Below are positions 1 through 9,529 of a stretch of DNA of 64,000 nucleotides, piece by piece (within the stretch, counting starts at the first letter, position 1; the number at the start of each line of letters is the position of its first letter). The notes under the pieces were generated by a model that was not told where the DNA came from, did not search any database, and was given only the letters and a program-made list of their open reading frames with translations. This DNA comes from Candidatus Hydrogenedentota bacterium (GTDB lineage Bacteria > Hydrogenedentota > Hydrogenedentia > Hydrogenedentales > JAEUWI01), in the NCBI GenBank assembly GCA_016182605.1, contig JACPGE010000119.1, positions 1-64,000 on the forward strand, read 5' to 3'. The position numbers were made by a program, and so were the translations under genes.

Positions 1-222
1 CACAATCCTACAGATCCTGAGCATCGGCCTATTCGAGAAAACGCCCATTTTACAGGCCTTTTCGAAGCATGACTCCACCAACAATACAGATGAATGTTGT
101 AACCAATTGGAATTATTCAACTTCTAACCGGACACGAGTGGTTGCATTTATGAATGGACACCGGAAATCCGAGCCGGAAAGATCGTGTGGTAAACGAGCT
201 GGCTCACCCAAGACCTCTCCGA
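1..222. other. Left edge, no gene recognised
   Basis: This stretch lies downstream of the DNA methyltransferase. It is more AT-rich than the rest of the window. I see no open frame with a ribosome binding site and no recognisable protein. If a cognate restriction gene exists it must lie beyond the left edge. Confidence 0.5.
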
Positions 223-1383
223 TTACACTGCAAGGGTTAATTTGGAGCATTTACTCTCCGATCTTTCCAGTGACAGCAAATGCTTTCTGAGTGCGCCCGC
301 AATGGCTTCAGCAAGCAATGGGGGTACGGCATTGCCAACCTGTTTGAACTGCTCAATACGAGATCCAAGGATCCGTATGTTGTCCGGAAACGACTGAAAC
401 CGGGCCGCCTCCCTAACGGTGAGAGTTCGTTGTTGCGTTGGGTGAATAAAAGCGCCCCAATGCAGATCGCACTTGGTAAGTATGGTGCACGCCAGACCAT
501 TCGGATGCAGACGACCGTAACGCTTGGTGTGATCACAACGTCTTGCCTTCTTCATGCCCGCGGGAAGCAGCTCGATGGGTATATCTCGCCAACTTCCGCC
601 TTGAGGGATGTGCTGCAGGCGCTCGATGTTTATTGGCGCCAGCCCGGGGGCAACATGATTAAAGAGTGTCTTGCTCTTCTTGCGCAACAACTGTTGATAA
701 GGGGAAAACGGGGCACAGCCGTAATCCGCAATCTCGTCGCCTTCGAGAATCTCCAGATGGGGAAGATCGAGAATCGCATCACTCACAGTTACGAATGGCA
801 GTCTTCCGGGACCATGGGTTGGATATGGAAATTCGAAAGGCGCGCTGTCGGAACGAGTCCCCACGAAGAAAACCCGGCGGCGTTCTTGAGGGACACCAAA
901 CTCCTCCGCCTTCAGTGTGTCCTGATTCACCTGATAGCCGAGTTTGGACAGACGTTTATGAATCTCTTCCACTGCCCGGCCCTCACCCGCGGACAGAATG
1001 CCCGTAACATTCTCAATCACCACGGATTTTGGCTGAAGTCCTTCAACCAAGCGCAGATATTCCCGGAACAGTCCGCTTCTTTCATCATGGAAGCCCCGTT
1101 GATGGTTATAAACGCTGTAGGCTTGGCAGGGGGGGCCACCAATAAGGCAATCCAAATCACCGGGCGCGAAGTTCAGCGCTTCCATAAGCAGCTTTGGTTT
1201 CACAGTCTCGATTGGACCCTGAATAAAGAGCGTTTCTGGATGAGACAATCGATAGGTTTGGGCGGCGCAAGGGTCGATATCGTTAGCTGCCAATACGCTA
1301 AACCCTTGCTGGCGAAAGCCTTGGGAAAATCCCCCGGCTCCGCAGAAAAGGTCTATGCACGTGAGTTTTTTGCCGTTTGCCAT
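223..1383 (-). CDS. C5-cytosine DNA methyltransferase (Dcm family)
   Basis: A 386-residue protein that should transfer a methyl group from S-adenosylmethionine to C5 of cytosine in a specific DNA sequence. All the hallmark motifs are in order. Motif I is near residue 10 (IDLFCGAGGFSQGF, SAM binding). Motif IV follows near residue 82 (GGPPCQAYS, with the catalytic Cys). Then come motif VI (ENV, about residue 123), motif VIII (QERRRVFFVG, about residue 165) and motif X near the C-terminus (QVGNAVPP). The length is typical. The ATG is preceded by AAGGTGA at 7 bases, and a consensus promoter lies about 90 bases upstream. No endonuclease is encoded inside the window, so it is either a solitary methyltransferase or the right-hand half of a restriction-modification locus cut by the window edge. 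The target sequence cannot be read from the protein. Confidence 0.95.
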   Translation of the reverse strand: MANGKKLTCIDLFCGAGGFSQGFRQQGFSVLAANDIDPCAAQTYRLSHPETLFIQGPIETVKPKLLMEALNFAPGDLDCLIGGPPCQAYSVYNHQRGFHDERSGLFREYLRLVEGLQPKSVVIENVTGILSAGEGRAVEEIHKRLSKLGYQVNQDTLKAEEFGVPQERRRVFFVGTRSDSAPFEFPYPTHGPGRLPFVTVSDAILDLPHLEILEGDEIADYGCAPFSPYQQLLRKKSKTLFNHVAPGLAPINIERLQHIPQGGSWRDIPIELLPAGMKKARRCDHTKRYGRLHPNGLACTILTKCDLHWGAFIHPTQQRTLTVREAARFQSFPDNIRILGSRIEQFKQVGNAVPPLLAEAIAGALRKHLLSLERSESKCSKLTLAV

Positions 1384-1469
1384 CGTTGCTTCACCTTTCC
1401 GTTCGGAACGTTAGCAGTCAACCGTAGCATTGTCAAACCGTCCAGTTCCCCGAATGGTTAATAACTGAA

Positions 1470-1498
1470 ATTATATACAGCAATTTTCTCTGTGTCAA
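1470..1498 (-). promoter_or_regulatory. Perfect consensus sigma70-type promoter for the methyltransferase
   Basis: On the minus strand there is TTGACA (plus-strand 1493-1498), a 17-base spacer, and TATAAT (plus-strand 1470-1475). Both hexamers match the consensus exactly. Transcription would start near 1463, giving a leader of about 80 bases before the ATG at 1383. The position and orientation fit the methyltransferase gene. Confidence 0.75.
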
Positions 1499-1631
1499 CG
1501 GACTCGCTTTCTAAAATCCTCATTTTCTGTGAATCGAACTGAGGAGGATGGATCGCCGTCTCAAAAAGGCGAGGGAGGGACAATTGAACTGACCCGATCG
1601 GTCTGATGTGGACCCCGTGTGCGACTGTGAA

Positions 1632-2690
1632 TCAGGGCTGCTTGGCGAGTTTGCCCAATTCGGTATGTTCCAGCAGCGCCTTGGTAAACCGGGTCGCGTC
1701 TTCCTGGGTGAGGTGGGACCACTCGGGGCAGGAGAAGCCCTGGAGCGCGGGGTGGTCCTCGAAGTGAATGCCGGTGACGTCCAATTCCTTCACGAGGGCG
1801 TCGAACCATTGTGCCCGGGGCCAAAGGCGCTCCTCGTATTCGCGGTAGGTCGCGGTGGAGGGCAGACAGAGGAAAATAATCTTGCCGCCGCGGGACTGCA
1901 GGGTGCTCACCGCGCACTGGATGCGTTCGAAGAGTTGCGCCTTCTCATGGTCGTTCACGACCGTGGCGTGATCCAGCGCGGCGAGCCACACGTCCTGCAC
2001 GCGTTTCTGATAGGCCGGATCGCTGGCCAGTTTGGGCAGCATGCGTTCGCGCGCATCGGGATCGATGAGGGCGAGCATGGGGGGGAAGGGTGCGCGTCCC
2101 ACAGCGCCTTCGCGATCGGGGGGCGGCTCCAGACGCGAGGCCAGGGCGTGAAAAGAGAGGTCGTCTTGCTGGAGAAATGCGAGACGCCCTTCGAGGAAGA
2201 GGGCGATCTGGTGGCTTGCGCGCTGTGCAAGCGACCAGCCTTCGGCGTAGCCTACCCAGGCCGCACCTTTCGCAGCATTGGCGCCGTTGAGATCCCAGAA
2301 GAAGCTGGAGGCGATATTGCAGACGACCGTGCCGTTGAATGCCGTATCCTCGGCGAGGCCTTCGAGGATGGGCCAGGCCGCCGCGCCGTTCACCCCGAGC
2401 AGCACGGGCCGGCGGCCCGTCGTGGCCTGCCAGGCGTCCAGATCGATGTCGAAACGGATGCGCGACGCCCCTGCAAGCACCACGTCTTCCTTGCCGAGTT
2501 GGTCAAGCAGATCCCACTGTTTCGCGAAGAGGTTCTTGCTGTCGTTTAGCGTGGGCACGTAGCCTTGGCCGCGCCAGTAGATTTCCCAGGTCACGAAGAA
2601 GGCAAGCACCGCGACGGCCGCCAGGACCGCACTGCGGTGGAGGGTGGCGCGGCGGGGCGCGGGTTCAGAATTGGAAGTAGATGAAGGCAC
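1632..2690 (-). CDS. Exported SGNH/AlgX-like protein paired with an MBOAT acyltransferase
   Basis: A 352-residue protein with one N-terminal hydrophobic segment (residues about 20-38, VLAAVAVLAFFVTWEIYW). The rest is predicted periplasmic. A block near residue 70 (VVLAGASRIRFDID) resembles the first SGNH-hydrolase block, and a C-terminal WSHLTQED stretch sits where this fold carries its catalytic His. In known systems such membrane-anchored SGNH partners take acetyl groups from an MBOAT protein and place them on extracellular polysaccharide. It starts with GTG, preceded by AAGGGG, and overlaps the 3' end of the MBOAT gene by 26 bases, so the two are almost certainly co-translated. The function is inferred from fold hints plus context. 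The usual catalytic Asp before the His is not obvious here. Confidence 0.7.
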   Translation of the reverse strand: MPSSTSNSEPAPRRATLHRSAVLAAVAVLAFFVTWEIYWRGQGYVPTLNDSKNLFAKQWDLLDQLGKEDVVLAGASRIRFDIDLDAWQATTGRRPVLLGVNGAAAWPILEGLAEDTAFNGTVVCNIASSFFWDLNGANAAKGAAWVGYAEGWSLAQRASHQIALFLEGRLAFLQQDDLSFHALASRLEPPPDREGAVGRAPFPPMLALIDPDARERMLPKLASDPAYQKRVQDVWLAALDHATVVNDHEKAQLFERIQCAVSTLQSRGGKIIFLCLPSTATYREYEERLWPRAQWFDALVKELDVTGIHFEDHPALQGFSCPEWSHLTQEDATRFTKALLEHTELGKLAKQP

Positions 2691-4086
2691 CGCTAACCCC
2701 TTGCATGAGTATCAGGACAATGGCCATGAGGGCCCACAATGAGCCGGTGAGCCACCAGGGCCAGCCCGACACAACGCTTCGAAAGTCTTTGTTGCGCAGC
2801 CAGCATTGCAGCGCGACGAGCACAGCCAGGGGCATGAAGACATTCTGAATATCGATGGTGGCGAGGAGTTTCACGCCGCCGGGCTGCATGCCGAGCATGG
2901 AAGTGACGAGCCGCATCGCCGTGGGCAGATCCTGCGCCCGGAAGAAGACCCAGGCGATCGTGACGAGGGCCAGCGTGAGCGCGCCGAGGGCAATGCGCAC
3001 GATGCGATGGCCGGTCCACGCCTGATTTGCGAAACCCGCGCGGAGCAAGCGCTCCACAATAAGGTAGGCGCCGTGCAGCGTGCCCCAGATGACGAAGTTC
3101 CACGAGGCGCCGTGCCAGAGGCCGCCGAGCATCATGGTGATCATGAGGTTCACCTGGGTGCGCGTGGCGCTGATACGGTTGCCGCCGAGGGTGATGTAGA
3201 GGTAGTCGCGCAGCCAGGTGGAGAGGGAGATGTGCCAGCGGCGCCAGAAGTCGCTGAAGCCTACGGCGGCATAGGGCGCGTTGAAGTTCGGGCACAGGTG
3301 GAATCCCATGCACCGGGAGATGCCGATGGCGCAGGTGGAGTAGCCGGCGAAATCGCAGAAGATTTGCCCCGCAAAGGCCAGCGCGCCGGCCCAGGCATCG
3401 AGCATGTTGAGGGGATCCTGCGCGCGGAAGACCATGTCCGCCGTGAAGGCGAAGGGGCCATCCGCGAGCACCACCTTTTGAAACAGGCCCAGGGTGATGA
3501 GGAAGAGTCCCCAGCAATAATCCTGCAAGGTCACCCGGGGCGGCTGCTGGAACTGCGGCACCAATTCGCTGGGCCGCACAATGGGCCCCGCGACGAGCTG
3601 GGGGAAGTAGGTGACGAAGAGGGCATAGTCCAGGAAACTGCCGATGGGCTTCATGGTGCGGCGGTAGACGTCGAGGGTGTAGGAGAGCGTCTGAAATGTG
3701 TAGAACGAGATGCCCACCGGCAGGAGGATGCCGGGCGCGGCCGGGTGAAAGGGAATGCCCAGGAGATCGGTGAGCGCCGTGAAGTTTTCGAGGGCGAAGG
3801 TGGCGTACTTGAAGAAACCGAGGAGGCCCAGATTGGCGGCAAGGCTGATGCCAAGCAATACGCGCCGCATCCCCGGCGCGTCGGTGCGGTCGAGACGCCT
3901 GGCAACCTCCCAATCGACCATGGTAGAGAACCAGAGTAGGAGGATGAAGGGTGGATTCCACGCGGCGTAGAAGATGTAACTGGCCACGAGGAGCATTTGC
4001 TTTTTCATGCGCCAAGAGATAGGCGCCCGGTAGAGCCCCATGACGATGATAAAGAAGACAATAAAGGTGAGCGAATTAAAAAGCAT
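2665..4086 (-). CDS. MBOAT-family membrane O-acyltransferase (AlgI/DltB-like)
   Basis: A 473-residue polytopic membrane protein that should transfer an acyl group, usually acetyl, across the inner membrane to a polysaccharide. Family signatures are clear. LPVGISFYTFQTLSY is near residue 123, FGGGN-equivalent residues and FWRRWHISLSTWLRDY lie near 280, and LGGLWHGASWNFVIWG near 320 carries the conserved catalytic His. About ten hydrophobic segments are visible. The length is normal for AlgI-like proteins. The start is ATG with AAGG seven bases upstream. The overlapping downstream gene encodes a probable periplasmic partner. No polysaccharide polymerase is adjacent, so the acceptor is unknown. 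Confidence 0.92.
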   Translation of the reverse strand: MLFNSLTFIVFFIIVMGLYRAPISWRMKKQMLLVASYIFYAAWNPPFILLLWFSTMVDWEVARRLDRTDAPGMRRVLLGISLAANLGLLGFFKYATFALENFTALTDLLGIPFHPAAPGILLPVGISFYTFQTLSYTLDVYRRTMKPIGSFLDYALFVTYFPQLVAGPIVRPSELVPQFQQPPRVTLQDYCWGLFLITLGLFQKVVLADGPFAFTADMVFRAQDPLNMLDAWAGALAFAGQIFCDFAGYSTCAIGISRCMGFHLCPNFNAPYAAVGFSDFWRRWHISLSTWLRDYLYITLGGNRISATRTQVNLMITMMLGGLWHGASWNFVIWGTLHGAYLIVERLLRAGFANQAWTGHRIVRIALGALTLALVTIAWVFFRAQDLPTAMRLVTSMLGMQPGGVKLLATIDIQNVFMPLAVLVALQCWLRNKDFRSVVSGWPWWLTGSLWALMAIVLILMQGVSGAFIYFQF

Positions 4087-4188
4087 GGACGCCTTCGCGA
4101 TGCAATGTTTGATAGGGTGCCTTGAGCGCCCAGATTGTACGGAAATGGGCCGGTGGAAACAAGCACTGTTCCGCGCACCAACGGGAAA

Positions 4189-4213
4189 GGGGCGCCGGTG
4201 CTTCCGGCGCCCC
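4189..4213 (-). terminator. Strong GC hairpin after the redoxin/oxygenase-like gene
   Basis: A perfect 10-base-pair stem (GGGGCGCCGG with CCGGCGCCCC, five-base loop) lies about 33 bases beyond the stop codon at 4246 on the minus strand. Only three T residues follow, so it is a weak intrinsic terminator or an mRNA-stabilising 3' hairpin. Confidence 0.5.
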
Positions 4214-4245
4214 TCTTGGCGATGGCGTTGGCCGAATCTGCGCGC

Positions 4246-5973
4246 CTACTTGGAGGGCTGGGTCACCACCTGGCCGTTGGCCGGGTTGATCTTGAGCGCG
4301 AGATTCTCATGCTGATCGATGTAGAAGACATAGGCGTCGTTCATCTCGTGGATGGTCTGATCGCCGTAGGGCACATCCTGCGTGGGATCGGGATTGTAGG
4401 GGTTAAAGGTCGAGTTGTCGTAGTGGGAGACCGTGCGAACCTTCGTGCCTTTCGGAAACATCTTCGACCCGGGCTGGTACTGGTAGGCCAACTGCCAGTC
4501 GAAGCTGTAGTTCGGCACGATGAGCAGCTTCTCCGACTTGCCATCGGGGTAGTCCGCCCAGAAGGACATGTCGCGGCCGCGCACGTGCATGTGCGTGAAG
4601 AGCGCCACGACCATCGCGTCGGTGTCGATGGTTTCCTGGGCGCTCATCTCGTGGAACGGGTCATACGCGGGAATGGCAATATTCTCCGGACGGATGCGGC
4701 GGAAGTGAACCTGCTTGATCACGTCCGACTTCGCGAAACGCACGCCGATGCGCATGCGGTCGGTTTCCACCTGGCCCGTGGTGACATAGTGAATCTGAAT
4801 CAACAGGATCGAGTCTTTGGGGATCAGCATGGCCACCGGGCCCATCAAATCGACCGGGCTGCCGCCGGGCACACGCCCCGTGAGGAAATTGAACTTCTCT
4901 TCATAGCCTTCGCCAACTTGCGAGTACGCGAGGTTGGCGTGGTGCACCACTTCCGGATTGCTCGGCAGAATTTCGAGGCCCTGCACCCACGTGTCTTCCT
5001 CGAACTTGTAGGGAAATTTCACGTAGCGGTAGGGAATGAAGCCGTCCGCGGGAAGCTCTTCGGTCTGCTCGGCTTCTATGATCAGATCGGGCTCGCCAAT
5101 CTTCCAATCGGAATCGGGATAGACCGGCGCTTCGGGCAGGTCCGCGGCCTCCCCTTCGGGCTTGCCGGCCAGGATCCATTGCGCGATCTTGTCTTTTTCA
5201 TCCTGCATGAGCACGCGTTCGTTGATGAAGGGTCCAAAGTGGCGGCTGCCATACCACGGAGGCATGCGCTCTTCGAGAACCACTTCACCAATCATGTCCG
5301 CCCGCGAGGAAACCTGACCATAGGTCTTCAAGGAGAAAGGCGCCGATTCTCCCGGACGGTGGCATTCCAGGCAATTCTTGTACATGATGGGCGCGATGTC
5401 TTTGGTGAAGGTCACGGGTGCGGCAGCAGCGGGCACTTCGCGCATGGCAAACACGGCGCCTTCAACTGCGCCTTCTTTTTGTGCGGGCGCTTCGCCGGCA
5501 AGCACCGCCTTAATCGCATCCGCCACGCCATCGAGACTGCCCCGGTAACGCAGCGTGCGATCACCGCCGAGCACCACGGCGGTTCCGTTCTTCTCCACGC
5601 CCAGCGCCTTGGCGCAGTGGCCATGAAAGTCCTTGAGCACGGTGAAGGTGTAGCCGTTCTCTATCGCTTGTTGCGCCGTTTCCATGACGGTGTCTTCGAC
5701 GCCGACATTCAGAGACGCCACTTCGACGCCCGTGCCCGCGAATTCCGCGTGCAGCGCCTTGAGCCGTTCGAGCGCGGCCGCGTTGCCGGGATCGGCCATC
5801 TGGGTGAAGAGGAACGCAAAGGCCTTGCGTTCGCCAAAGTCGTTCAGGGTGCGGGGCAGATAGCGGATGTCTTTGAAGGTGATGTCTTCCACCTTGTCCC
5901 CAATGGCGGTTGCGCCCGCGCCCATGGCCACAAGGCAGAGCCCGGCGCACAGAGAAGAAATAATCCATCGCAT
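4246..5973 (-). CDS. Exported redoxin-like / monohaem cytochrome / copper type II monooxygenase-like fusion
   Basis: A 575-residue exported protein. It begins with a signal peptide (MRWIISSLCAGLCLVAMGAG). Residues about 22-150 look like a thioredoxin-fold redoxin but lack the usual active-site Cys, reading FLFTQMADPGN where these proteins normally carry it. A cytochrome-like segment follows with one haem motif (CLECHRPGES, about residue 205) and a Met-rich loop (ERMPPWYG). The C-terminal 300 residues carry His-rich motifs (EVVHHANLAY, LIQIHYVTTG, FTHMHVRGRDM) resembling the paired copper sites of ascorbate-dependent peptidyl-glycine-type monooxygenases. The start at 5973 is chosen because GGAGG lies 8 bases upstream and the signal peptide begins there; a longer frame to 6066 has no such support. 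The substrate is unknown. Similar fusions are common in planctomycete-like genomes, which is general knowledge and was not checked here. Confidence 0.75.
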   Translation of the reverse strand: MRWIISSLCAGLCLVAMGAGATAIGDKVEDITFKDIRYLPRTLNDFGERKAFAFLFTQMADPGNAAALERLKALHAEFAGTGVEVASLNVGVEDTVMETAQQAIENGYTFTVLKDFHGHCAKALGVEKNGTAVVLGGDRTLRYRGSLDGVADAIKAVLAGEAPAQKEGAVEGAVFAMREVPAAAAPVTFTKDIAPIMYKNCLECHRPGESAPFSLKTYGQVSSRADMIGEVVLEERMPPWYGSRHFGPFINERVLMQDEKDKIAQWILAGKPEGEAADLPEAPVYPDSDWKIGEPDLIIEAEQTEELPADGFIPYRYVKFPYKFEEDTWVQGLEILPSNPEVVHHANLAYSQVGEGYEEKFNFLTGRVPGGSPVDLMGPVAMLIPKDSILLIQIHYVTTGQVETDRMRIGVRFAKSDVIKQVHFRRIRPENIAIPAYDPFHEMSAQETIDTDAMVVALFTHMHVRGRDMSFWADYPDGKSEKLLIVPNYSFDWQLAYQYQPGSKMFPKGTKVRTVSHYDNSTFNPYNPDPTQDVPYGDQTIHEMNDAYVFYIDQHENLALKINPANGQVVTQPSK

Positions 5974-6236
5974 GAAGAGAGCCTCCAGCGGCCGCGGGTG
6001 TAGCTGCACAAAGAGGGCGAAGGCTTGGGCGGAGAAGATCGCGGCGCGCACAGTTAGCCTAAGCAAATTAGCCCAAGTCCGCTTCTAGTATGCACAAACC
6101 GGGGGCATTTGCCAAGAGGAAAGCGCGCGGACGCGCGGAACTGGGGTTGACAGGATGGAAGGACGAATCGGGACGCGGGTTGACTTCCCGGGGGGACCGG
6201 GCGAGAATGGGCGTTTCCGGGAAAGGGAGTAGTGCC

Positions 6237-6635
6237 ATGAAGCTGGACCAGAGCAAGTTGGACGGGGCGGGGAAGCCGAAGAACGGCCATTTCGAGGAAC
6301 ATTTCAAGGATGGCACGGTGGCGTGTGCGGGCCACTATGCCGGGGGAGAGAAGAGCGGGGAGTGGAAGTATTATCTCAAAAACGGCCGGGTGAAGGCGGT
6401 GGGCTCCTACAAAAACGGCAAGATGAAGGGCCCGTGGACCTGGTACCGGGAGAACGGGCAACTCATGCAGACGGGCGCCTTCGACGAGAACGAACAGAAG
6501 ACGGGCATTTGGAAACGTTACCATCCCAACGGTGCATTGCTGGACGAGGGGGCCTTTACGGCCAACAAGAAGACAGGGGAGTGGAAGAGCTATGACGCGG
6601 CGGGAAAGCTCAAAAAGACGCAGCGCCATAAGTGA
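6237..6635 (+). CDS. MORN_2-repeat protein (YwqK-like)
   Basis: A 132-residue soluble protein built of four or five short repeats of the MORN_2 type. Examples are GEWKYYLKNG, GPWTWYRENGQL, GIWKRYHPNGAL and GEWKSYDAAGKL, spaced about 23 residues apart. Such repeats form extended beta hairpins. Some family members are annotated as antitoxins of unproven systems, but no toxin is next to this one. The start at 6237 has AAAGGGAG about 9 bases upstream. The gene is alone on the plus strand between two minus-strand genes. No signal peptide is visible. Confidence 0.8.
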   Translation: MKLDQSKLDGAGKPKNGHFEEHFKDGTVACAGHYAGGEKSGEWKYYLKNGRVKAVGSYKNGKMKGPWTWYRENGQLMQTGAFDENEQKTGIWKRYHPNGALLDEGAFTANKKTGEWKSYDAAGKLKKTQRHK

Positions 6636-6654
6636 AGTGCGGGAGAAATTCTAA

Positions 6655-9420
6655 TTACTGTGCCCCCCAGTGCCGGTTGATGGCGTTGCAGAGCGTTTCA
6701 AAGCGGATGGGTTTCTGGAGGATCTCGGAGACGATGTCTTCCACGCCGGGGGCGAGGGCGCCGATGTCGGTGAAGCCGGAGCAAATGAGGATGGGGATGG
6801 TGGGATGGATCGCGCGGATCTCTTTCGCGAGGGCGTCTCCGGTGAGGTGGGGCATGGTGAGGTCGGAAATGACGATGTCGAAGCGATCGGGATCGAGGCG
6901 GAAGGCATCCAGGGCGGCCTGACTGTCGGAATAGGCCTCAACAAGGTAGCCCAGGTTTTCGAGGACGAGGCTCGATAGCTGGACGATCTGTTTTTCGTCG
7001 TCGACGAACATCACGCGTCCCGGACGATTGGAGATGAGGGCATCCTTCTGGGGCTCTGGCTCCTCGGCTTCGTTTTCGCACCGGGGGAAGTAGATGTATA
7101 TGGCCGTGCCCTCGCCCGGGGCGCTTTCGACATGAATGGCGCCGCCATGACTCTTGACGATGCCGTGAACCGTGGCGAGACCAAGGCCGGTGCCTTTTCC
7201 GGGTTCCTTGGTGGTGAAGTACGGATCGAACATGCGTTCGCGCACCTCGGGGGTGATGCCCTCGCCATTGTCCTGCACGCAGAGGCAGACGTAGGCCTGC
7301 CGGCCGAGGCCGGGCACGGCGCTGCGCAGCGTGGCGTCGGGCGTAAGTTCCGCGAGTATCACGCGAATGATCCCCGTGCCGTTGCGGATGGCCTGCGCGG
7401 CATTGGAGCAGAGGTTCATGATGGTCTGGTGCATCTGGGTGGCGTCCGTGCGGATCATGCCGCAGTTCTCGTCTATCTGTGCCTCAATGGCAATGCTGCT
7501 GGGCACGGCGCCGCGGATGAGCTTGAGGGCTTCGCGCACCAGGGGCTGGGCGCGCAGGGGCTTTTGCTCGATCTCGGACTTGCGGCTGAAGGTGAGAATC
7601 TGGCGCACCAGTTCCGCGGCGCGGTTGCCGCCCTTCTGAATTTCCTCCAGGGCGTGGGCGAGTTCCGTCTGTTCCGGGAGGGCGAGTTGGCCGGCCAGGT
7701 TGGCATAGCCGATAAGGGCGTGTAGAATGTTGTTGAAATCGTGCGCGATGCCGCCCGCGAGGGTGCCCATGGCTTCCATCTTCTGGGCTTGCCGCAGTTG
7801 GTTTTCGAGTTCAATCTGGTGCGAGATGTCGCGCTGGACAATGGCAAAGTTCGTCAGCTTGCGTTCTTGATTGTAGACCGGCGTTACTGTGACATGGGAC
7901 ACATAGGCGCTGCCATCCTTTGCGGTGCCATGGTATTCGCTTTCCCAGTTGCCGCCGTCGCGCAGGGTCTGAAAGAGGGAGTTCACCGCCTCTTCCGGGA
8001 GGGCATCGGTGCGCACGTGCCGTCCTATCAGGGATTCGCCGGCGTGCCCGGTCAAAACCTCGAAGCGCGGGTTGCAGTATTGGATGACGCCATTGATGTC
8101 GGTGATGACGATGGCGTCCGCCGCTTGCTCGACCGCGGTGGCGAGCCGTGTGCGCTCTTCTTCGGCGGCGCGGGAATCGGTAATGTCGAAGAGGACGGAG
8201 CGGGCCTCGCTGAACTGGCCCTGCGCGTCGAGCACCGGCTGGGTGGTGAGGCGCACCAGCCGCAGGCTGCGGCGCTTCGTCAGCAGTTCCAGTTCCTCGC
8301 CGTCGATGCGATCGGTGCGGCCGGACTTGAGCCGGTCGAAGATCTGTTCTGCTTTGCCGCGGCCGGTGGGCGCGTCCACATACAGGTCGATCATGGGCGT
8401 GCCGAGCAGTTCTCCGGCGGCGTACCCCGTGAGCAGCGCCGCGGCCGCATTGGCCTCGCGGATGATGCCGCTCCGGTCGGTGGCGAACTGGGCGACGGGG
8501 GCCTGCTCGAAGAGCGCGCGATAACGGCGGCGTCCCTGGCGCTCCTGGGCTTCGTGGCGGGAGATGCGGAATTGCGCCGTGCCCAGCATGAATGCGAGCA
8601 CGGCGCCGGCCGCGAGGATCCACTCGCGCCGCGCGCCGAAACCGCGATCGAAGTACAGTTGCGTGGGGGTGACATGCAGCATCCAGGGGACATCCACCAC
8701 CGTCATGGAGAGTTCCAGATCAAAGCCATTGACGAGGAGGGGCGGCGCGAGATCATTGTTGAAGACGAGTTCCCCGTTGGACTCTTCGATGCAGTAATGG
8801 AAATTGGCGCGCATGGCGGGGCTTTGCAGGCACTGCCGCGCCATGGTCTCAATGCGGAAGACGCCGTTCACGAATCCGGTGAGCACGCCCTGCGCGTTGA
8901 AAGCGGGCCAGTAGGAGGCGAAGCCCTGGCCGCCCTGCAGGAGTTCGATGGTGCCCAGGGTGCGCGCGGGCTTTCCCGTGCTTCGTGCACGGGATAACGC
9001 GTCGCGGACATTGGTCGAGGGGTGATTCAAGAGGTTGGCGCCCAAGGCGCGCTCATTGCCGGCCAGCGGGGTGACGGCGCGGATAATGCCTTCGGTGTCG
9101 ACCCAGTTGATGGCCTGGAAGCCGGCAATGCGCTTTGCCATGCCTTCGGCGGTGCTTTGAAAGAGGGCGGGGTCCGCGGCGTAGGTGGCGGCGCCTTCGC
9201 TGGCGAGGTGGGCCAGAATGCCGGTGCGGTCGTCGAGCCACAACTGAATACGGGCGGCGGTTTCTTCGGTGGTGATGCGGGTGGACTGGCGCACGCGATC
9301 CCGCACCCCCAATTCGGTAATCCACCAGAACAATACCGAGAGCAGAGCCACGGTGAAGAAGATGCTGAACGGCCGGGAAAAGAGGCCGTTCCACAGGGCG
9401 ATTAGTTTCCGCTTCTTCAT
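6655..9420 (-). CDS. CHASE-PAS-PAS hybrid sensor histidine kinase with C-terminal receiver
   Basis: A 921-residue membrane sensor. The first transmembrane helix is at residues about 18-36 ([18 protein letters not shown]). A periplasmic CHASE-like domain spans about 70-260 and a second membrane helix about 285-305. Two PAS domains follow ([37 protein letters not shown]). The phosphoacceptor helix reads [15 protein letters not shown]. The ATPase domain has an N box ([10 protein letters not shown]), a G1 box (DNGEGI), an F box (FDPYFTTK) and a G2 box (GTGLGL). The terminal receiver keeps FVDDE and the phosphoacceptor Asp in [13 protein letters not shown]. The start at 9420 gives a short basic N-terminus (MKKRK); upstream codons in the same frame overlap the stop region of the preceding gene. 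The partner response regulator is not adjacent. The ligand is unknown. Confidence 0.93.
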   Translation of the reverse strand: MKKRKLIALWNGLFSRPFSIFFTVALLSVLFWWITELGVRDRVRQSTRITTEETAARIQLWLDDRTGILAHLASEGAATYAADPALFQSTAEGMAKRIAGFQAINWVDTEGIIRAVTPLAGNERALGANLLNHPSTNVRDALSRARSTGKPARTLGTIELLQGGQGFASYWPAFNAQGVLTGFVNGVFRIETMARQCLQSPAMRANFHYCIEESNGELVFNNDLAPPLLVNGFDLELSMTVVDVPWMLHVTPTQLYFDRGFGARREWILAAGAVLAFMLGTAQFRISRHEAQERQGRRRYRALFEQAPVAQFATDRSGIIREANAAAALLTGYAAGELLGTPMIDLYVDAPTGRGKAEQIFDRLKSGRTDRIDGEELELLTKRRSLRLVRLTTQPVLDAQGQFSEARSVLFDITDSRAAEEERTRLATAVEQAADAIVITDINGVIQYCNPRFEVLTGHAGESLIGRHVRTDALPEEAVNSLFQTLRDGGNWESEYHGTAKDGSAYVSHVTVTPVYNQERKLTNFAIVQRDISHQIELENQLRQAQKMEAMGTLAGGIAHDFNNILHALIGYANLAGQLALPEQTELAHALEEIQKGGNRAAELVRQILTFSRKSEIEQKPLRAQPLVREALKLIRGAVPSSIAIEAQIDENCGMIRTDATQMHQTIMNLCSNAAQAIRNGTGIIRVILAELTPDATLRSAVPGLGRQAYVCLCVQDNGEGITPEVRERMFDPYFTTKEPGKGTGLGLATVHGIVKSHGGAIHVESAPGEGTAIYIYFPRCENEAEEPEPQKDALISNRPGRVMFVDDEKQIVQLSSLVLENLGYLVEAYSDSQAALDAFRLDPDRFDIVISDLTMPHLTGDALAKEIRAIHPTIPILICSGFTDIGALAPGVEDIVSEILQKPIRFETLCNAINRHWGAQ

Positions 9421-9529
9421 GATGGGCACGTTACCAGTAGATATCTCTCCGCAACCCGGCGAGCGTCGGCGCCTTTCTAGTGTAGCACGGGTGCGTGTAT
9501 GGGTCCATGGAGGCTCGAACGGGACCGCA

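Noticed and set aside
1548-1592. 14-codon frame after GAGGAGG (starts MDRRLKKARE)
   Set aside because: Too short, no neighbour or conservation evidence; probably a chance ribosome-binding-like purine run or a gene remnant.
4135-6003. Long open frame opposite the redoxin/oxygenase-like gene
   Set aside because: Same artefact; its translation is His/Arg/Val-rich without domains.
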